A DNA stretch of 64,000 nt from Pseudomonas sp. Q11 (GCF_024494355.1 NZ_JAKNQY010000002.1:62001-126000); one strand, 5' to 3'; positions 44,296 through 53,430 are shown, counted from the first letter of the stretch. A program made the numbers and translations. Notes: generated from the letters alone by a model not told the origin.

Positions 44296-45525
44296 ATGAC
44301 CGATACCTTGATCAAAGTCGACCTCAACCAGCCCGCCACCGAGAACGAACAGATCCATAACCGCTGGCATCCGGACATTCCCATGGCTTGCTGGGTCAAG
44401 CCGGGGGATGACTTTATTCTTGAGACTTACGACTGGACCGCCGGCGCGATCAAGAACAACGACGACGCCTCGGATGTGCGTGACGTCGACCTGTCCACCG
44501 TGCACTACCTGTCCGGTCCAGTGGGCGTGCATGGCGCCGAGCCGGGGGATCTGCTGGTGGTCGACCTGCTGGACATCGGCGCCAAAGCCGAATCGATGTG
44601 GGGCTTCAACGGTTTCTTCTCGCGACAGAACGGTGGCGGATTCCTCACGGACCACTTTCCCAGCGCACAGAAAGCCATCTGGGATTTCAAAGGCATGTTC
44701 ACCAGCTCGCGGCACATTCCCGGGGTCAACTTTGCCGGCCTGATCCACCCCGGATTGATCGGTTGCCTGCCCGACCCGGTAATGCTCGGCGACTGGAACC
44801 GCCGTGAGCAGGAGCTGATCGACACCCAGCCGACCCGCGTGCCGCCCTTGGCCAACGCCCCGCTGGCCGCCACCGCGCACATGGGCAAGCTCAAAGGCCA
44901 GGCCCGGGATGATGCCGCGGCCACGGGCGCACGCACGGTGCCGCCGCGTGAACATGGTGGTAACTGCGATATCAAGGACCTGTCCCGGGGTTCGAAAATT
45001 TTCTTCCCGGTCTACGTCAACGGCGCCGGGTTGTCGGTGGGAGACCTGCACTTCAGCCAGGGCGACGGCGAGATCACTTTTTGCGGCGCAATCGAGATGG
45101 CCGGCTGGGTGCATATGAAAGTCGAGCTGATCAAGGGCGGCATGGCCAAGTACGGAATCAAGAACCCGGTGTTCAAACCTAGTCCGATCATCCCGACCTA
45201 CCAGAATTACCTGATCTTTGAAGGTATCTCGGTGGATGAAGCCGGCAAACAGCACTACCTGGACGTCAATATCGCATACCGCCAGGCCTGCCTGAATGCG
45301 ATCAACTACTTGACCAAGTTTGGCTACTCGCCCGCCCAAGGCTATGCACTGTTGGGCTCTGCGCCGGTGCAGGGGCATATCAGCGGCGTGGTCGACATCC
45401 CCAACGCCTGCGCGACCCTCTGGTTACCCACCGAAATCTTCGAGTTCGACATCAACCCCAACGCCAACGGCCCCATCAAACACCTCGATGGCAGTATCGA
45501 TCTGCCGATCGCCCCGGACCTGTGA
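44296..45525 (+). CDS. fmdA: Formamidase (acetamidase/formamidase family)
   Basis: A 409-aa cytoplasmic enzyme that hydrolyses formamide (and some short amides) to formate and ammonia. It closely follows the FmdA pattern: KVDLNQPATENEQIHNRWHP, SGPVGVHGAEPGDLLVVDLL, PGVNFAGLIHPGLIGCLPD and QGDGEITFCGAIEMAGWVHM. Length matches FmdA of about 407 aa. AGGAGCTTCGCC precedes the ATG at 44296, preferred over an earlier ATG at 44278. It is followed by fmdB and amiE, so two amidases of different folds share the locus. Confidence 0.95.
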   Translation: MTDTLIKVDLNQPATENEQIHNRWHPDIPMACWVKPGDDFILETYDWTAGAIKNNDDASDVRDVDLSTVHYLSGPVGVHGAEPGDLLVVDLLDIGAKAESMWGFNGFFSRQNGGGFLTDHFPSAQKAIWDFKGMFTSSRHIPGVNFAGLIHPGLIGCLPDPVMLGDWNRREQELIDTQPTRVPPLANAPLAATAHMGKLKGQARDDAAATGARTVPPREHGGNCDIKDLSRGSKIFFPVYVNGAGLSVGDLHFSQGDGEITFCGAIEMAGWVHMKVELIKGGMAKYGIKNPVFKPSPIIPTYQNYLIFEGISVDEAGKQHYLDVNIAYRQACLNAINYLTKFGYSPAQGYALLGSAPVQGHISGVVDIPNACATLWLPTEIFEFDINPNANGPIKHLDGSIDLPIAPDL

Positions 45526-45561
45526 GACACGCCCGAGCCCGATCAATGTCCGGAGAGCGCC

Positions 45562-45909
45562 ATGCCGACCTATGAGTACGAATGCCAAACCTGTGGCTCT
45601 TTCACAATGTTGCGGCCCATGGCCCAACGGCACGAGTCGTGCCAGTGCCCGTCTTGCGCGGGCCCAGGAGGGCGGTTGCTGTTGTCTGCGCCGGCACTGA
45701 CGACGTTGTCGAGCAGTCAACGCCAGGCCATGGCGACCAACGAGCGAAGTGCCCACGCGCCGCAGACCCTTGGTGAGTATCAGCAGAACCGCCGTCACCC
45801 CAGTGGGTGCAGCTGTTGCGCACCGAACAAACCGCTGGCCCCGACCAACGCCAATCCACAGGGGCTCAAGAGTAAAACCGGCTCCAGACCTTGGATGATC
45901 AGCCATTAA
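45562..45909 (+). CDS. fmdB: FmdB-family zinc-ribbon protein
   Basis: A 115-aa protein with the FmdB N-terminus [20 protein letters not shown] and a zinc ribbon made by CQTC and CQCPSC. A second Cys group ([10 protein letters not shown]) near the C-terminus could bind another metal. In methylotrophs fmdB accompanies formamidase and has been proposed as regulatory; the exact role is unknown. It lies between fmdA and amiE on the same strand. Confidence 0.88.
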   Translation: MPTYEYECQTCGSFTMLRPMAQRHESCQCPSCAGPGGRLLLSAPALTTLSSSQRQAMATNERSAHAPQTLGEYQQNRRHPSGCSCCAPNKPLAPTNANPQGLKSKTGSRPWMISH

Positions 45910-45923
45910 CGGAGGTAAATTTC

Positions 45924-46967
45924 ATGCGTCATGGTGATATTTCCAGCAGCCCGGACACCGTGGGTGTCGCGGTCGTCAATTACAAAATGCCGCGGCTGCA
46001 TACAAAAGCCGAGGTCATTGAAAACGCCCGCAAGATCGCCGACATCATCACCGGTATGAAAAGCGGCCTCCCCGGCATGGACCTGGTGGTGTTTCCTGAA
46101 TACAGCACCATGGGCATCATGTACGACCACGATGAGATGATGGCGACTGCCGCCAGCATTCCAGGCGAAGAGACTGCGATCTTTTCCGCCGCGTGCCGTG
46201 CGGCAGACACGTGGGGGGTGTTTTCACTGACCGGTGAACGGCATGAGGACCATCCTCACAAAGCGCCTTACAACACGTTGGTGTTGATCAATAACCAGGG
46301 CGAAATCGTCCAGAAGTACCGCAAGTGTATTCCCTGGTGCCCCATAGAAGGCTGGTATCCGGGTGATCGGACCTATGTCTGCGAGGGGCCGAAGGGCCTG
46401 CAGATCAGCTTGATCATTTGTGATGACGGCAACTACCCGGAGATCTGGCGCGACTGTGCCATGAAAGGGGCGGAGTTGATCGTCCGGTGCCAAGGCTATA
46501 TGTACCCGGCCAAAGAGCAGCAGGTGATGATGTCCAAGAGCATGGCCTGGGCCAATAATTGCTATGTGGCAGTGGCCAATGCGGCCGGCTTCGATGGGGT
46601 TTACTCCTACTTTGGTCACTCTGCGATCATTGGCTTCGACGGTCGCACCCTGGGCGAATGCGGTGAAGAGGAAATGGGCATTCAGTACGCACAATTATCC
46701 GTTTCGCAAATCCGCGATGCGCGAGCGAACGACCAATCACAGAATCATTTGTTCAAGCTGCTGCATCGCGGTTACACCGGGGTTTATAACTCCGGGGACG
46801 GCGACAAGGGCGTGGCTGACTGCCCGTTCGACTTTTACCGCACCTGGGTACTGGATGCGCAGAAAGCCCGGGAAAACGTCGAAAAACTTACCCGTAGCAC
46901 CGTCGGCGTGGCTCATTGCCCGGTGGGAGAGATTCCCCACGACGGTAAAGAAAAACACGCAGGCTAA
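45924..46967 (+). CDS. amiE: Aliphatic amidase
   Basis: A 347-aa nitrilase-superfamily amidase nearly matching P. aeruginosa AmiE in motif and length ([20 protein letters not shown] at the start, [11 protein letters not shown] at the end). The catalytic triad is seen as Glu in [10 protein letters not shown], Lys in [18 protein letters not shown] and Cys in [15 protein letters not shown]. It converts acetamide, propionamide and similar amides to acid plus ammonia. The ATG at 45924 has GGAGG upstream. In P. aeruginosa amiE is followed by amiB-C-R-S; here only amiB follows. Confidence 0.97.
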   Translation: MRHGDISSSPDTVGVAVVNYKMPRLHTKAEVIENARKIADIITGMKSGLPGMDLVVFPEYSTMGIMYDHDEMMATAASIPGEETAIFSAACRAADTWGVFSLTGERHEDHPHKAPYNTLVLINNQGEIVQKYRKCIPWCPIEGWYPGDRTYVCEGPKGLQISLIICDDGNYPEIWRDCAMKGAELIVRCQGYMYPAKEQQVMMSKSMAWANNCYVAVANAAGFDGVYSYFGHSAIIGFDGRTLGECGEEEMGIQYAQLSVSQIRDARANDQSQNHLFKLLHRGYTGVYNSGDGDKGVADCPFDFYRTWVLDAQKARENVEKLTRSTVGVAHCPVGEIPHDGKEKHAG

Positions 46968-46970
46968 ACC

Positions 46971-48077
46971 ATGCCTTTGGTGAATGATCGCATCGACCCA
47001 AACCACCCACAGCCTGGCCTGACCAGCGCATCACCGGCAGCAGATGTGTTGACCTCACGCTTCGTCTTCAATCCCGCCCAAGTCATGGCGTTGTTGCGCA
47101 GTCGCATTGTCGGCCAAGAACATGCCATGAGCGCGGTCGAGGCGTTGCTAAACGTGGTTAAGGTCGATATTGGTGAACGTGAGAGGCCGTTGTCGGTGAA
47201 CCTGTTCATGGGGCCGACCGGTGTCGGCAAGACCGAAATCGTCCGTCTGCTGGCACTGGCCATACACGGTCGCGCCGATGCTTTTTGTCGCATCGACATG
47301 CACACCTTGGCCCAGGAGCATTACTCGGCGGCGCTCACCGGAGCGCCACCGGGTTATGTGGGGAGTAAAGAGGGCGTCAGTCTGTTCGATAGTGAATTGA
47401 TTCAAGGCACCTACAGTCGCCCAGGCATCGTGCTGTTCGATGAACTGGAAAAGGCCAGCAAGGAAGTGGTGCGCAGCTTGTTGGGCATTCTTGAGAACGG
47501 CCAGCTGACCTTGGCGGGCGGTAGCCGAACGCTGGATTTTCGCAATAGCCTGATCTTCATGACCAGCAACATTGGAGCCCGGCAAGCGACCACCTACAGG
47601 GAACGTTTTTCACGCGGTTGGCGGCGCTGGCTCGGCATCGCCCCACAAGGTGAGCAGGCTATGTTGGAGCTAGCGTTGCACGCCTGGTTCGAACCGGAAT
47701 TTCTAAACCGTATTGATCGCATCCTGGTTTTCCAACGCATCGAAAGCCAATGGCTGGAAGCGTTGTTGCAGATCGAACTGAACAAACTCAACCAGCGTCT
47801 CGGTCAGCATCGCCGTACGCTGGTCCTGGACGTTGCGGCAAGCAACTGGCTGTGCCGAAAGCATGACCCACGCTTTGGTGCTCGGGCCCTGACAAGGCGA
47901 GTGCGGGTCGAGCTGGAGCCTGCCCTCGCTGAGTGTTTGCTGGCTAATCCGCAGGCAATGCAGATGACTGCGACGGTCGAATCAAACCGGCTGACGGTTG
48001 TTCCAGCGCAAAGCACTGTGTTCAACGCATCAACGCCGAAGGGTTTTCCTGCAGCATCACCGAACCGTGGAGGGTAG
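46971..48077 (+). CDS. amiB: AmiB, AAA+ ATPase of the amidase operon (ClpA/ClpB-like)
   Basis: A 368-aa AAA+ protein: Walker A VNLFMGPTGVGKTEIVRLLA, Walker B RPGIVLFDELEKASKEVV, sensor IFMTSNIGARQAT and arginine-rich LNRIDRILVFQRI, ending in a Clp D2-like small domain (RFGARALTRRVRVELEPALA). It has no N-terminal Clp domain and one ATPase module, as expected for AmiB, thought to act as a chaperone or energising partner. It starts three bases after amiE. Its 3' end overlaps the convergent 527-aa gene by about 56 bp. Confidence 0.9.
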   Translation: MPLVNDRIDPNHPQPGLTSASPAADVLTSRFVFNPAQVMALLRSRIVGQEHAMSAVEALLNVVKVDIGERERPLSVNLFMGPTGVGKTEIVRLLALAIHGRADAFCRIDMHTLAQEHYSAALTGAPPGYVGSKEGVSLFDSELIQGTYSRPGIVLFDELEKASKEVVRSLLGILENGQLTLAGGSRTLDFRNSLIFMTSNIGARQATTYRERFSRGWRRWLGIAPQGEQAMLELALHAWFEPEFLNRIDRILVFQRIESQWLEALLQIELNKLNQRLGQHRRTLVLDVAASNWLCRKHDPRFGARALTRRVRVELEPALAECLLANPQAMQMTATVESNRLTVVPAQSTVFNASTPKGFPAASPNRGG

Positions 48078-49605
48078 CGAGCGCTTCCTTCAGTAAGGTT
48101 TGCTCCGACGCATCCTTGGATTTCTTGCTTTCCTTGGCGGCGTACTCCAGCAATACCAAGTGGCTGCGGCTGGCTGACGCTTGCTTGGGCACCACGGTCT
48201 CTTCAATCAGTTTGCCCATGACATACTTCTGTGTCCGGGTGTCCTGGCTGGCGGATTGCGTGACGGAGGCTTTGGTCAGGCGGCCGTCCTTGTAGGCGAG
48301 GCTGGCCGAGCTGCTGGCCTTGTCATTCACTTGTACGTAGAGGTAGTTCTGCGATTCGTTATCTTTGCCTAGCGCAGGTGCTTTGCCGCCCTTCAGGGTT
48401 TTGTGAAAGCTGGCCGACAGACTCGATTGCTGGACTTGATCGATCTTGCGGTCACGCATGATGGAACCTGCGACGACAGTCTTTTGCGAGAGGGTATAGG
48501 CAAAGCTATCGAGTTCAGACAGGTGCATCGGGTTCGACGCGTTGTTCGTCTGCGTGATGGACGCCTCGAAGTCAGCCAGCCCGGTCAACAGGCCTTTGTC
48601 CGTTGCGTTACGGGTCAATCGCTCAGGTAGAGGGGTGCCCTGTGGATAGTGGCTGTTCATGGCGCTGAACGCATCCTTGAACATCTCCATCAGGGCCGCC
48701 TTGGCGCTGCCGCGCTCCTGCACCCGGTCAAACTGGGCCAGGTAGCTGTTCAGTGCGCTGGCCTGTTGCTTGGCATCGCCCAGGATTGCGCTGTTCTTCA
48801 GGTCCACGCTCAGGTTCAGTTTGCCATCCGGACCGCTCATTTGCGTGGTGCGGCGTTGGTCGTCGGCGCTAAAGGCGAGGGTCAGATCCTCACCGTCCAC
48901 GCCCTTCAGCTTGGCGTTCAGGTCAATGGATGCCAATACACTGGAGTCAAACTGAGTCAGCTTGCCCAGATCGAGCTTGGGCGGCTCGGCGGTCAACCCG
49001 TCGACAGCCGCCTGAAACGCATCGCCCAGAGCGCCAATCGCCTTGAGTTCATCCTCGCTCAGCGGGCCACCATCCACCGTAGCCTGGACGCCAAGACCAT
49101 CGTCCTGGCTTGTCAGACTGAAGGTGACCGTCTTGCCGCTGGCGGTCTTGATACTGAGGCTGATCAGGTTGTCGGCTTTATTGTGCAGCAGCGTCTGTTC
49201 GGATTTTATCCCGGCGACGTCGTAAGCCCTGTCCGTGGTGGTATGGAGCACTGACTGGGAAATGCTCGAACTACTCTTGGCGAATTGCTCCACCAAGGCT
49301 GCGCCCAGGCCGTGGAAACGGTTGGCGATCGACAGCGATCTGGGGTTGGTCCCCATGACGCGAGTGACGGCATCCTGACTGGTCTTTTCCCAGACACGAA
49401 CAATCTCCTGGCCGGGCAGTTGCCCGAGTCGGGAATAGGTCTGTGATTCGACATCGGCCACGGGGTTGCCCAGGCTGACGATTGCCGCTGGTCGAGCCGG
49501 GAGGACATCAGCACTCTCTATCATTGTTGCAGGCGATGCCGCGACGGCAGAGCGAGTCTGGATCTGGATAGGAATGGCAGGGCTGATCGGGGATAGGGTT
49601 GTCAT
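48022..49605 (-). CDS. Large uncharacterised protein (527 aa)
   Basis: Begins MTTLSPISPAIPIQIQTRSA with a Ser/Thr/Ala/Pro leader and no signal peptide. The body is Ser-, Lys- and Gln-rich with beta-like repeats (SLSIKTASGKTVTFSLTSQD, GLTKASVTQS-like segments near the C-terminus) and helical parts (AFQAAVDGLT, ALMEMFKDAFSAMNSHYP). I know similar orphan proteins only as Pseudomonas hypotheticals. It could be an exported or secreted protein without a classical signal. It converges on amiB. A bidirectional-looking terminator lies upstream at 49738. Confidence 0.7.
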   Translation of the reverse strand: MTTLSPISPAIPIQIQTRSAVAASPATMIESADVLPARPAAIVSLGNPVADVESQTYSRLGQLPGQEIVRVWEKTSQDAVTRVMGTNPRSLSIANRFHGLGAALVEQFAKSSSSISQSVLHTTTDRAYDVAGIKSEQTLLHNKADNLISLSIKTASGKTVTFSLTSQDDGLGVQATVDGGPLSEDELKAIGALGDAFQAAVDGLTAEPPKLDLGKLTQFDSSVLASIDLNAKLKGVDGEDLTLAFSADDQRRTTQMSGPDGKLNLSVDLKNSAILGDAKQQASALNSYLAQFDRVQERGSAKAALMEMFKDAFSAMNSHYPQGTPLPERLTRNATDKGLLTGLADFEASITQTNNASNPMHLSELDSFAYTLSQKTVVAGSIMRDRKIDQVQQSSLSASFHKTLKGGKAPALGKDNESQNYLYVQVNDKASSSASLAYKDGRLTKASVTQSASQDTRTQKYVMGKLIEETVVPKQASASRSHLVLLEYAAKESKKSKDASEQTLLKEALATLHGSVMLQENPSALMR

Positions 49606-49737
49606 GACAGTCCGTGTCGAGGGAGCAGAGTTACGCTCAATGTAGTGAATTCACCACCCGATTGAAAGCGGGGCGGTTGAAATAAGTGGCAAAGAGCTAT
49701 TATGCATTTGCCCGTTAGCGTGTTCCCGGAGCGGCTC

Positions 49738-49766
49738 AGCCCAATCTGAAAAGATTGGGCTTTTTC
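49738..49766 (+). terminator. Rho-independent terminator
   Basis: AGCCCAATCT-GAAA-AGATTGGGCT followed by TTTT: a perfect 10-bp stem, tetraloop and U-tract. It lies in the gap between the 527-aa gene and the 28-aa membrane peptide gene, both on the other strand. The + strand gene it would stop is not evident, so it may belong to a short unseen transcript across 49620-49737. Confidence 0.8.
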
Positions 49767-49815
49767 ACGCCTTGAGAAACGCTGGTCCCCAGGCCTGTGG
49801 TTGACACTGTCGCCG

Positions 49816-49902
49816 TCAGAAGACGAGCTTGAACAGGGCGATGACCACGATCAGGCCGATTATGAAAATGATACCTACGGTGCCGCCAAGAAATTTCAAC
49901 AT
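49816..49902 (-). CDS. 28-residue single-helix membrane peptide
   Basis: The frame reads MLKFLGGTVGIIFIIGLIVV and ends IALFKLVF. It is almost entirely one hydrophobic helix flanked by Lys residues, with GAGAG nine bases before the ATG. I recall near-identical short peptides annotated in other Pseudomonas genomes, which supports a real gene, but this cannot be checked here. Possible roles include a small membrane-protein regulator or a toxin-like peptide. No antitoxin RNA is evident. Confidence 0.6.
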   Translation of the reverse strand: MLKFLGGTVGIIFIIGLIVVIALFKLVF

Positions 49903-49983
49903 AATGATGCTCTCATCGGATGGGCTTAATTTTCTAGACCACCCTCGACAACGCTCGTTTCGTTGAATTTCACCTGCCGGTGA

Positions 49984-50247
49984 TCAATGAACTGCCCAGG
50001 ACCTCGGAACAGGCACCTGATCAAACTTCGAAACGGTCTTGATCCAGTAGCGGCGATAGTCTGTCTGGTCCGGTGCCAGTGGTTTGTGGCTGGACCATGG
50101 ATGTTTCTCCTTCAGGCTGGCGCGGTACGCCTCCCATTCTTTCTGCTCGGCCACTTCCCGGGCTTTGCTCCGGTCATCGAACCAGCCCAGAACATAAGCT
50201 TCGCCCTGGTCCGTGCCGTGCGCTATCAGCAAATAAATCTCTGTCAT
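49984..50247 (-). CDS. Small hypothetical protein (87 aa)
   Basis: Starts MTEIYLLIAHGTDQGEAYVL and includes FDDRSKAREVAEQKEWEAYR and QTDYRRYWIKTVSKFDQVPV. This is a compact alpha/beta pattern seen in small Pseudomonas proteins with a 'DDRSKAREVAE'-type helix. Cytoplasmic, function unknown. It is on the same strand as the 28-aa peptide gene, 81 bp upstream of it. Confidence 0.7.
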   Translation of the reverse strand: MTEIYLLIAHGTDQGEAYVLGWFDDRSKAREVAEQKEWEAYRASLKEKHPWSSHKPLAPDQTDYRRYWIKTVSKFDQVPVPRSWAVH

Positions 50248-50380
50248 GACTGACCTACCGTTCTGTCCTGCGCCCCAGTTGCAGGGTCTTATCCTTGATA
50301 TCGGCCGTTCTTCTCCGTTTTTGAGATTTATTGATAAGTGGTGAGTATTGCGGAACCGGGAGAAACGCAGGACGAACTGC

Positions 50381-51001
50381 TCAGCCGCCAGCGCCCACGG
50401 CGCGCCAGGCGGCCTCGGCCAGCTGCTGCCGGTAGCTTTCAGGGCTGCGTTTGACTCGGGCCGAGAGCCAGGCGCGGCAATAGCTCTCCGCCGAACCGAT
50501 GATCAGTGACGGGATCAGCTCAAAAGGCAGGTCCTGCAAATCCTGCTGGTGGGCAGGGTCGCTGAACCATTGCTTGAGTGCGGCGTTCCTGGCGAGATTC
50601 GCCTCGGCGAGCCGCTCATTGAAGCTGCTTCGCGCCACCGCAAAGCGAGCCTGGTATTGGAACCGCGCCCAATCGGGTTGGCTGACCACCCAATCCACGT
50701 AGCTGAACACCAAGGCGTGGACCCATTCCCTGGTCGACGTGACAGCGCTGAGGTAGCTGTCCCTGAGCCGTGCCTGATCATCCAGGGCGGTCATGTACAA
50801 CGCTGCGACCAAGCCTTCCTTGTTATCGAAATGGTGATAAATGGCCCCCACGCTCATCTGGCTTTCGGCCCGGATGATGTCGATGGTGGTCGCTTCTATG
50901 CCCTGTTGGTTAAACAGCGCCAGGGCACATCGCAGGATGTGCCGCTTGGACTCGGCACGGCGCCCTGGATAGCAGCGCTCGAGGAGATCGACAGGTTCCA
51001 T
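50381..51001 (-). CDS. TetR-family regulator
   Basis: A 206-aa TetR: AESKRHILRCALALFNQQGI, TTIDIIRAESQMSVGAIYHH, FDNKEGLVAALYMTALDDQA, followed by a ligand domain with SYVDWVVSQPDWARFQYQAR. The start is taken at 51001 (MEPVDLLERCYPGRR), where it abuts a DUF4442 gene truncated on the other strand. In related loci the two are probably divergent, and a deletion here removed the shared promoter and the other gene's 5' part. Its own promoter may therefore be altered. Confidence 0.85.
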   Translation of the reverse strand: MEPVDLLERCYPGRRAESKRHILRCALALFNQQGIEATTIDIIRAESQMSVGAIYHHFDNKEGLVAALYMTALDDQARLRDSYLSAVTSTREWVHALVFSYVDWVVSQPDWARFQYQARFAVARSSFNERLAEANLARNAALKQWFSDPAHQQDLQDLPFELIPSLIIGSAESYCRAWLSARVKRSPESYRQQLAEAAWRAVGAGG

Positions 51002-51002
51002 T

Positions 51003-51274
51003 CGTCCGTTCACGCGATCGCGTTGTGCGACGCGGCAGAACTGGCGGGCGGCATGATGACCGAGGTGTCCATCCCCCGCGGCGCTCGTTGGATTCCCAAA
51101 GGCATGACTGTCGAATACTTGGCCAAGGCCAAGACCGCCATCCATGCGATTGCCGACGGTAGCGAACTCGACTGGCAAACCTCGGGTGATAAGGTCGTCC
51201 CGGTCGAGATCTTCGACGAGGCTGGCGTGAAGGTCTTCACGGCGCGCATCACCATGAATGTGAAAATCGGCTAG
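51003..51274 (+). pseudogene. DUF4442 (hotdog-fold) protein, C-terminal remnant
   Basis: About 90 residues in frame: VHAIALCDAAELAGGMMTEV, SIPRGARWIPKGMTVEYLAK, AKTAIHAIADGSELDWQTSG and VFTARITMNVKIG. This is the second half of a DUF4442 hotdog thioesterase-like protein. The first half is absent and the sequence upstream is the tetR start. No ribosome binding site or start fits, so it is a 5'-truncated gene. Confidence 0.78.
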
Positions 51275-51287
51275 GTCGCCTGGCCCA

Positions 51288-52202
51288 TCAAACGTCGACC
51301 GTCTCCGCCAGATGCGCCATCAACCACTGGCGGAAGCGGCTGACGCTTTGCCTGTTCGGCACCCGGCCTTGGGGTTCCAGCAGGCAGAACTGTGCGTTGG
51401 TACGCAGGATGGCTTGCGTCGGCCGCACCAGGTTGTCGGTTTGCAAGTGATTGCTGAGCAGGCCCGACCAGGCCAGGGCGATCCCCTGGCCAGCCAGCGC
51501 CGACTGGATCAGCATCGAATAGCTGTTGATATTGATGCGCCGCCGAGGTTCTGGCGCGGGGTAGCCAAGGCGCTGGAACCATTCTTTCCAGCCAATCCAG
51601 TCCCGGTGCTGGTCTTCCAGCCACAACCAGGTGCATCCCCCCAACTGCTCGAGCGTCTCGATCCCTGGGTGCTGCGCCAGATAGGCGGGGCTGCATACCG
51701 GGAAAATCTCTTCGTTGAACAGCGGCGTGACTTTCATGTTTTTCGGCGGCGTGCTGCAGTAATACAGCGCCAGGTCACAGTCCAGCCGGGAAAAATCACT
51801 GACTTGATCCGTCGCGATGATGCGCAGGTCAATCTCTTCATTCTGGCACTGGAACTCCGACACAAGCGGTAGCAGCCACAATGACGCCATCGCCGTACTG
51901 GTGACAACAGTGACCTGTTGCGCGCCTTGCCAATGGCGCATTCCCGCGGTGGCCTGGGCGATTTGCTGCAACGTATCGCGGATGCTCTCGTAATACTGGC
52001 TGCCCGAGACAGTGAGGTTGATTTCCCGCGTCGTGCGGGTGAACAGCGCCGTGCCCAGGTAGTCTTCGAGCAAGCGTACCTGGCGGCTGATTGCGCCTTG
52101 GGTGACGTTCAGTTCGCGTGCCGCCACGGTGAAGCTCAAGTGGCGGGCGGCGGACTCGAACGCCACCAGGCTGTTGAGGGGCGGCAAGGGTTGCAGTTTC
52201 AT
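51288..52202 (-). CDS. LysR-family regulator, GcvA type
   Basis: A 304-aa GcvA-like LysR: LPPLNSLVAFESAARHLSFT, the recognition helix VTQGAISRQVRLLEDYLGTA and LFTRTTREINLTVSGSQYYE. The effector domain includes VVTSTAMASLWLLPLVSEFQ and IRDTLQQIAQATAGMRHW precedes it. It lies downstream of the Rieske reductase gene on the same strand. It and the LysR at 54829 bracket the Rieske pair, and either could control it. Confidence 0.9.
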   Translation of the reverse strand: MKLQPLPPLNSLVAFESAARHLSFTVAARELNVTQGAISRQVRLLEDYLGTALFTRTTREINLTVSGSQYYESIRDTLQQIAQATAGMRHWQGAQQVTVVTSTAMASLWLLPLVSEFQCQNEEIDLRIIATDQVSDFSRLDCDLALYYCSTPPKNMKVTPLFNEEIFPVCSPAYLAQHPGIETLEQLGGCTWLWLEDQHRDWIGWKEWFQRLGYPAPEPRRRININSYSMLIQSALAGQGIALAWSGLLSNHLQTDNLVRPTQAILRTNAQFCLLEPQGRVPNRQSVSRFRQWLMAHLAETVDV

Positions 52203-52287
52203 CAGGCTTCACTGCCTTATAAATGTTTGGTGCACGGAGATTGTGCAGAAGCCTGTGCGCAGTGACTACCTAATTAGTGAGACACGA

Positions 52288-53430
52288 CTAAAGATCAAGG
52301 ACCAGATCAGAAGTGGGCTTGCTGCAGCACAGCAAACGCAGGCCTTTGTCTATTTCCCGTTGCCTGATACCTCCGTTGTGATTCATCTCGACCGTACCCT
52401 GTAGCAGGGCGGTCTTGCAGGTGCCACAAACGCCCTGGCTGCAGGAGGAGGGCACGATGGCGCCGGCTTTCTTCGCGGCGGCCAGCACGGTCTGATTGCC
52501 CGGCATGCTGAATGTCTTGCCTGAACGCGACAGGGTCACCGTGAAAACGTCCTGCTGATTGAGCGTAGCGGCCTGCTCGACCAACGGTTCTTCATTCAGG
52601 GCGGTGATGTCGAAGCTTTCCTGATGGTAGTGGGCGAAATCGAACGCCGCTTCCCTGAGCAGCGACTTGACCGCTTCCATGTAGCCTTGGGGACCGCAGG
52701 TAAAGATTTCCCGTTCCTTGTAGTCCGGCACTTGCTGACTCAACAACGACAAGTCGAGCCGGCCTATCGGTTGCTGCCATTGAGTGGTGTCGCCGAGCCC
52801 TTCGCAAATACTGATGACTCGCAGCCCCGGCATGGCGGCTTGCATGCGCGTCAACTCTGCGTGGAAGATGATGTCGGTAGGCGTACGGGCGCTGTGCACA
52901 AACACGATGTCGAGGTTGCCGGCCATGTCGCAGGCGGCCCGGGTCATCGACATCAGGGGCGTTACACCCGAGCCGGCCGACAGGTACAACAGCTTGCTTG
53001 CAGGATGGCCGACCGGGGTAAAGCTGCCCGCCGGACCGGACGCCTTCAGATTGTCGCCGGGCTTGAGGTGGTCATGCAGCCAGTTCGATACCGCGCCCCC
53101 CGGCACGCGCTTGACGGTAATGGAAAACGCAAAGGGCCGGGTCGGGGAGGACGATAGGGTGTAGCAACGGAAGAGGGTCTGCCCGCCAATGACCGGTGAG
53201 ATCGTGATGAATTGACCGGGCTCGAAGCTCAGCGCGCTGAAGTCCGCACAACGAAAAATGAAGGTTTTTACGTCATGGGTTTCCTGGCGTACAGCGCAGC
53301 ATTGCAGGGTTTTCTGTTCACCGCTGTGCCATTGCGCACCGAACGTGCCCCAGGTGGTCGGGTCGGTAAAGCGCTGGACCGCGCTGGTGTTTCCAGGGCG
53401 CGTCAGGTTTTCGTAAGTCGTCATGTTCAT
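52288..53430 (-). CDS. Rieske-oxygenase reductase, GbcB type
   Basis: A 380-aa class of ferredoxin-NAD(P)H reductase with FAD site (FRCYTLSSSPTRPFAFSITV), NAD site (LLYLSAGSGVTPLMSMTRAA, REIFTCGPQGYMEAVKSLL) and a C-terminal plant-type 2Fe-2S domain (SSCSQGVCGTCKTALLQGTV, last Cys in GLRLLCCSKP). It passes electrons from NADH to the oxygenase encoded four bases upstream. It resembles glycine betaine demethylase subunit GbcB; the substrate of this pair may be another betaine. Confidence 0.9.
   Translation of the reverse strand: MNMTTYENLTRPGNTSAVQRFTDPTTWGTFGAQWHSGEQKTLQCCAVRQETHDVKTFIFRCADFSALSFEPGQFITISPVIGGQTLFRCYTLSSSPTRPFAFSITVKRVPGGAVSNWLHDHLKPGDNLKASGPAGSFTPVGHPASKLLYLSAGSGVTPLMSMTRAACDMAGNLDIVFVHSARTPTDIIFHAELTRMQAAMPGLRVISICEGLGDTTQWQQPIGRLDLSLLSQQVPDYKEREIFTCGPQGYMEAVKSLLREAAFDFAHYHQESFDITALNEEPLVEQAATLNQQDVFTVTLSRSGKTFSMPGNQTVLAAAKKAGAIVPSSCSQGVCGTCKTALLQGTVEMNHNGGIRQREIDKGLRLLCCSKPTSDLVLDL

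Noticed and set aside
50549..51002. Upstream part of the + strand frame that contains the DUF4442 remnant
   Set aside because: This part is antisense of the tetR gene; only the sequence after about 51003 matches DUF4442.
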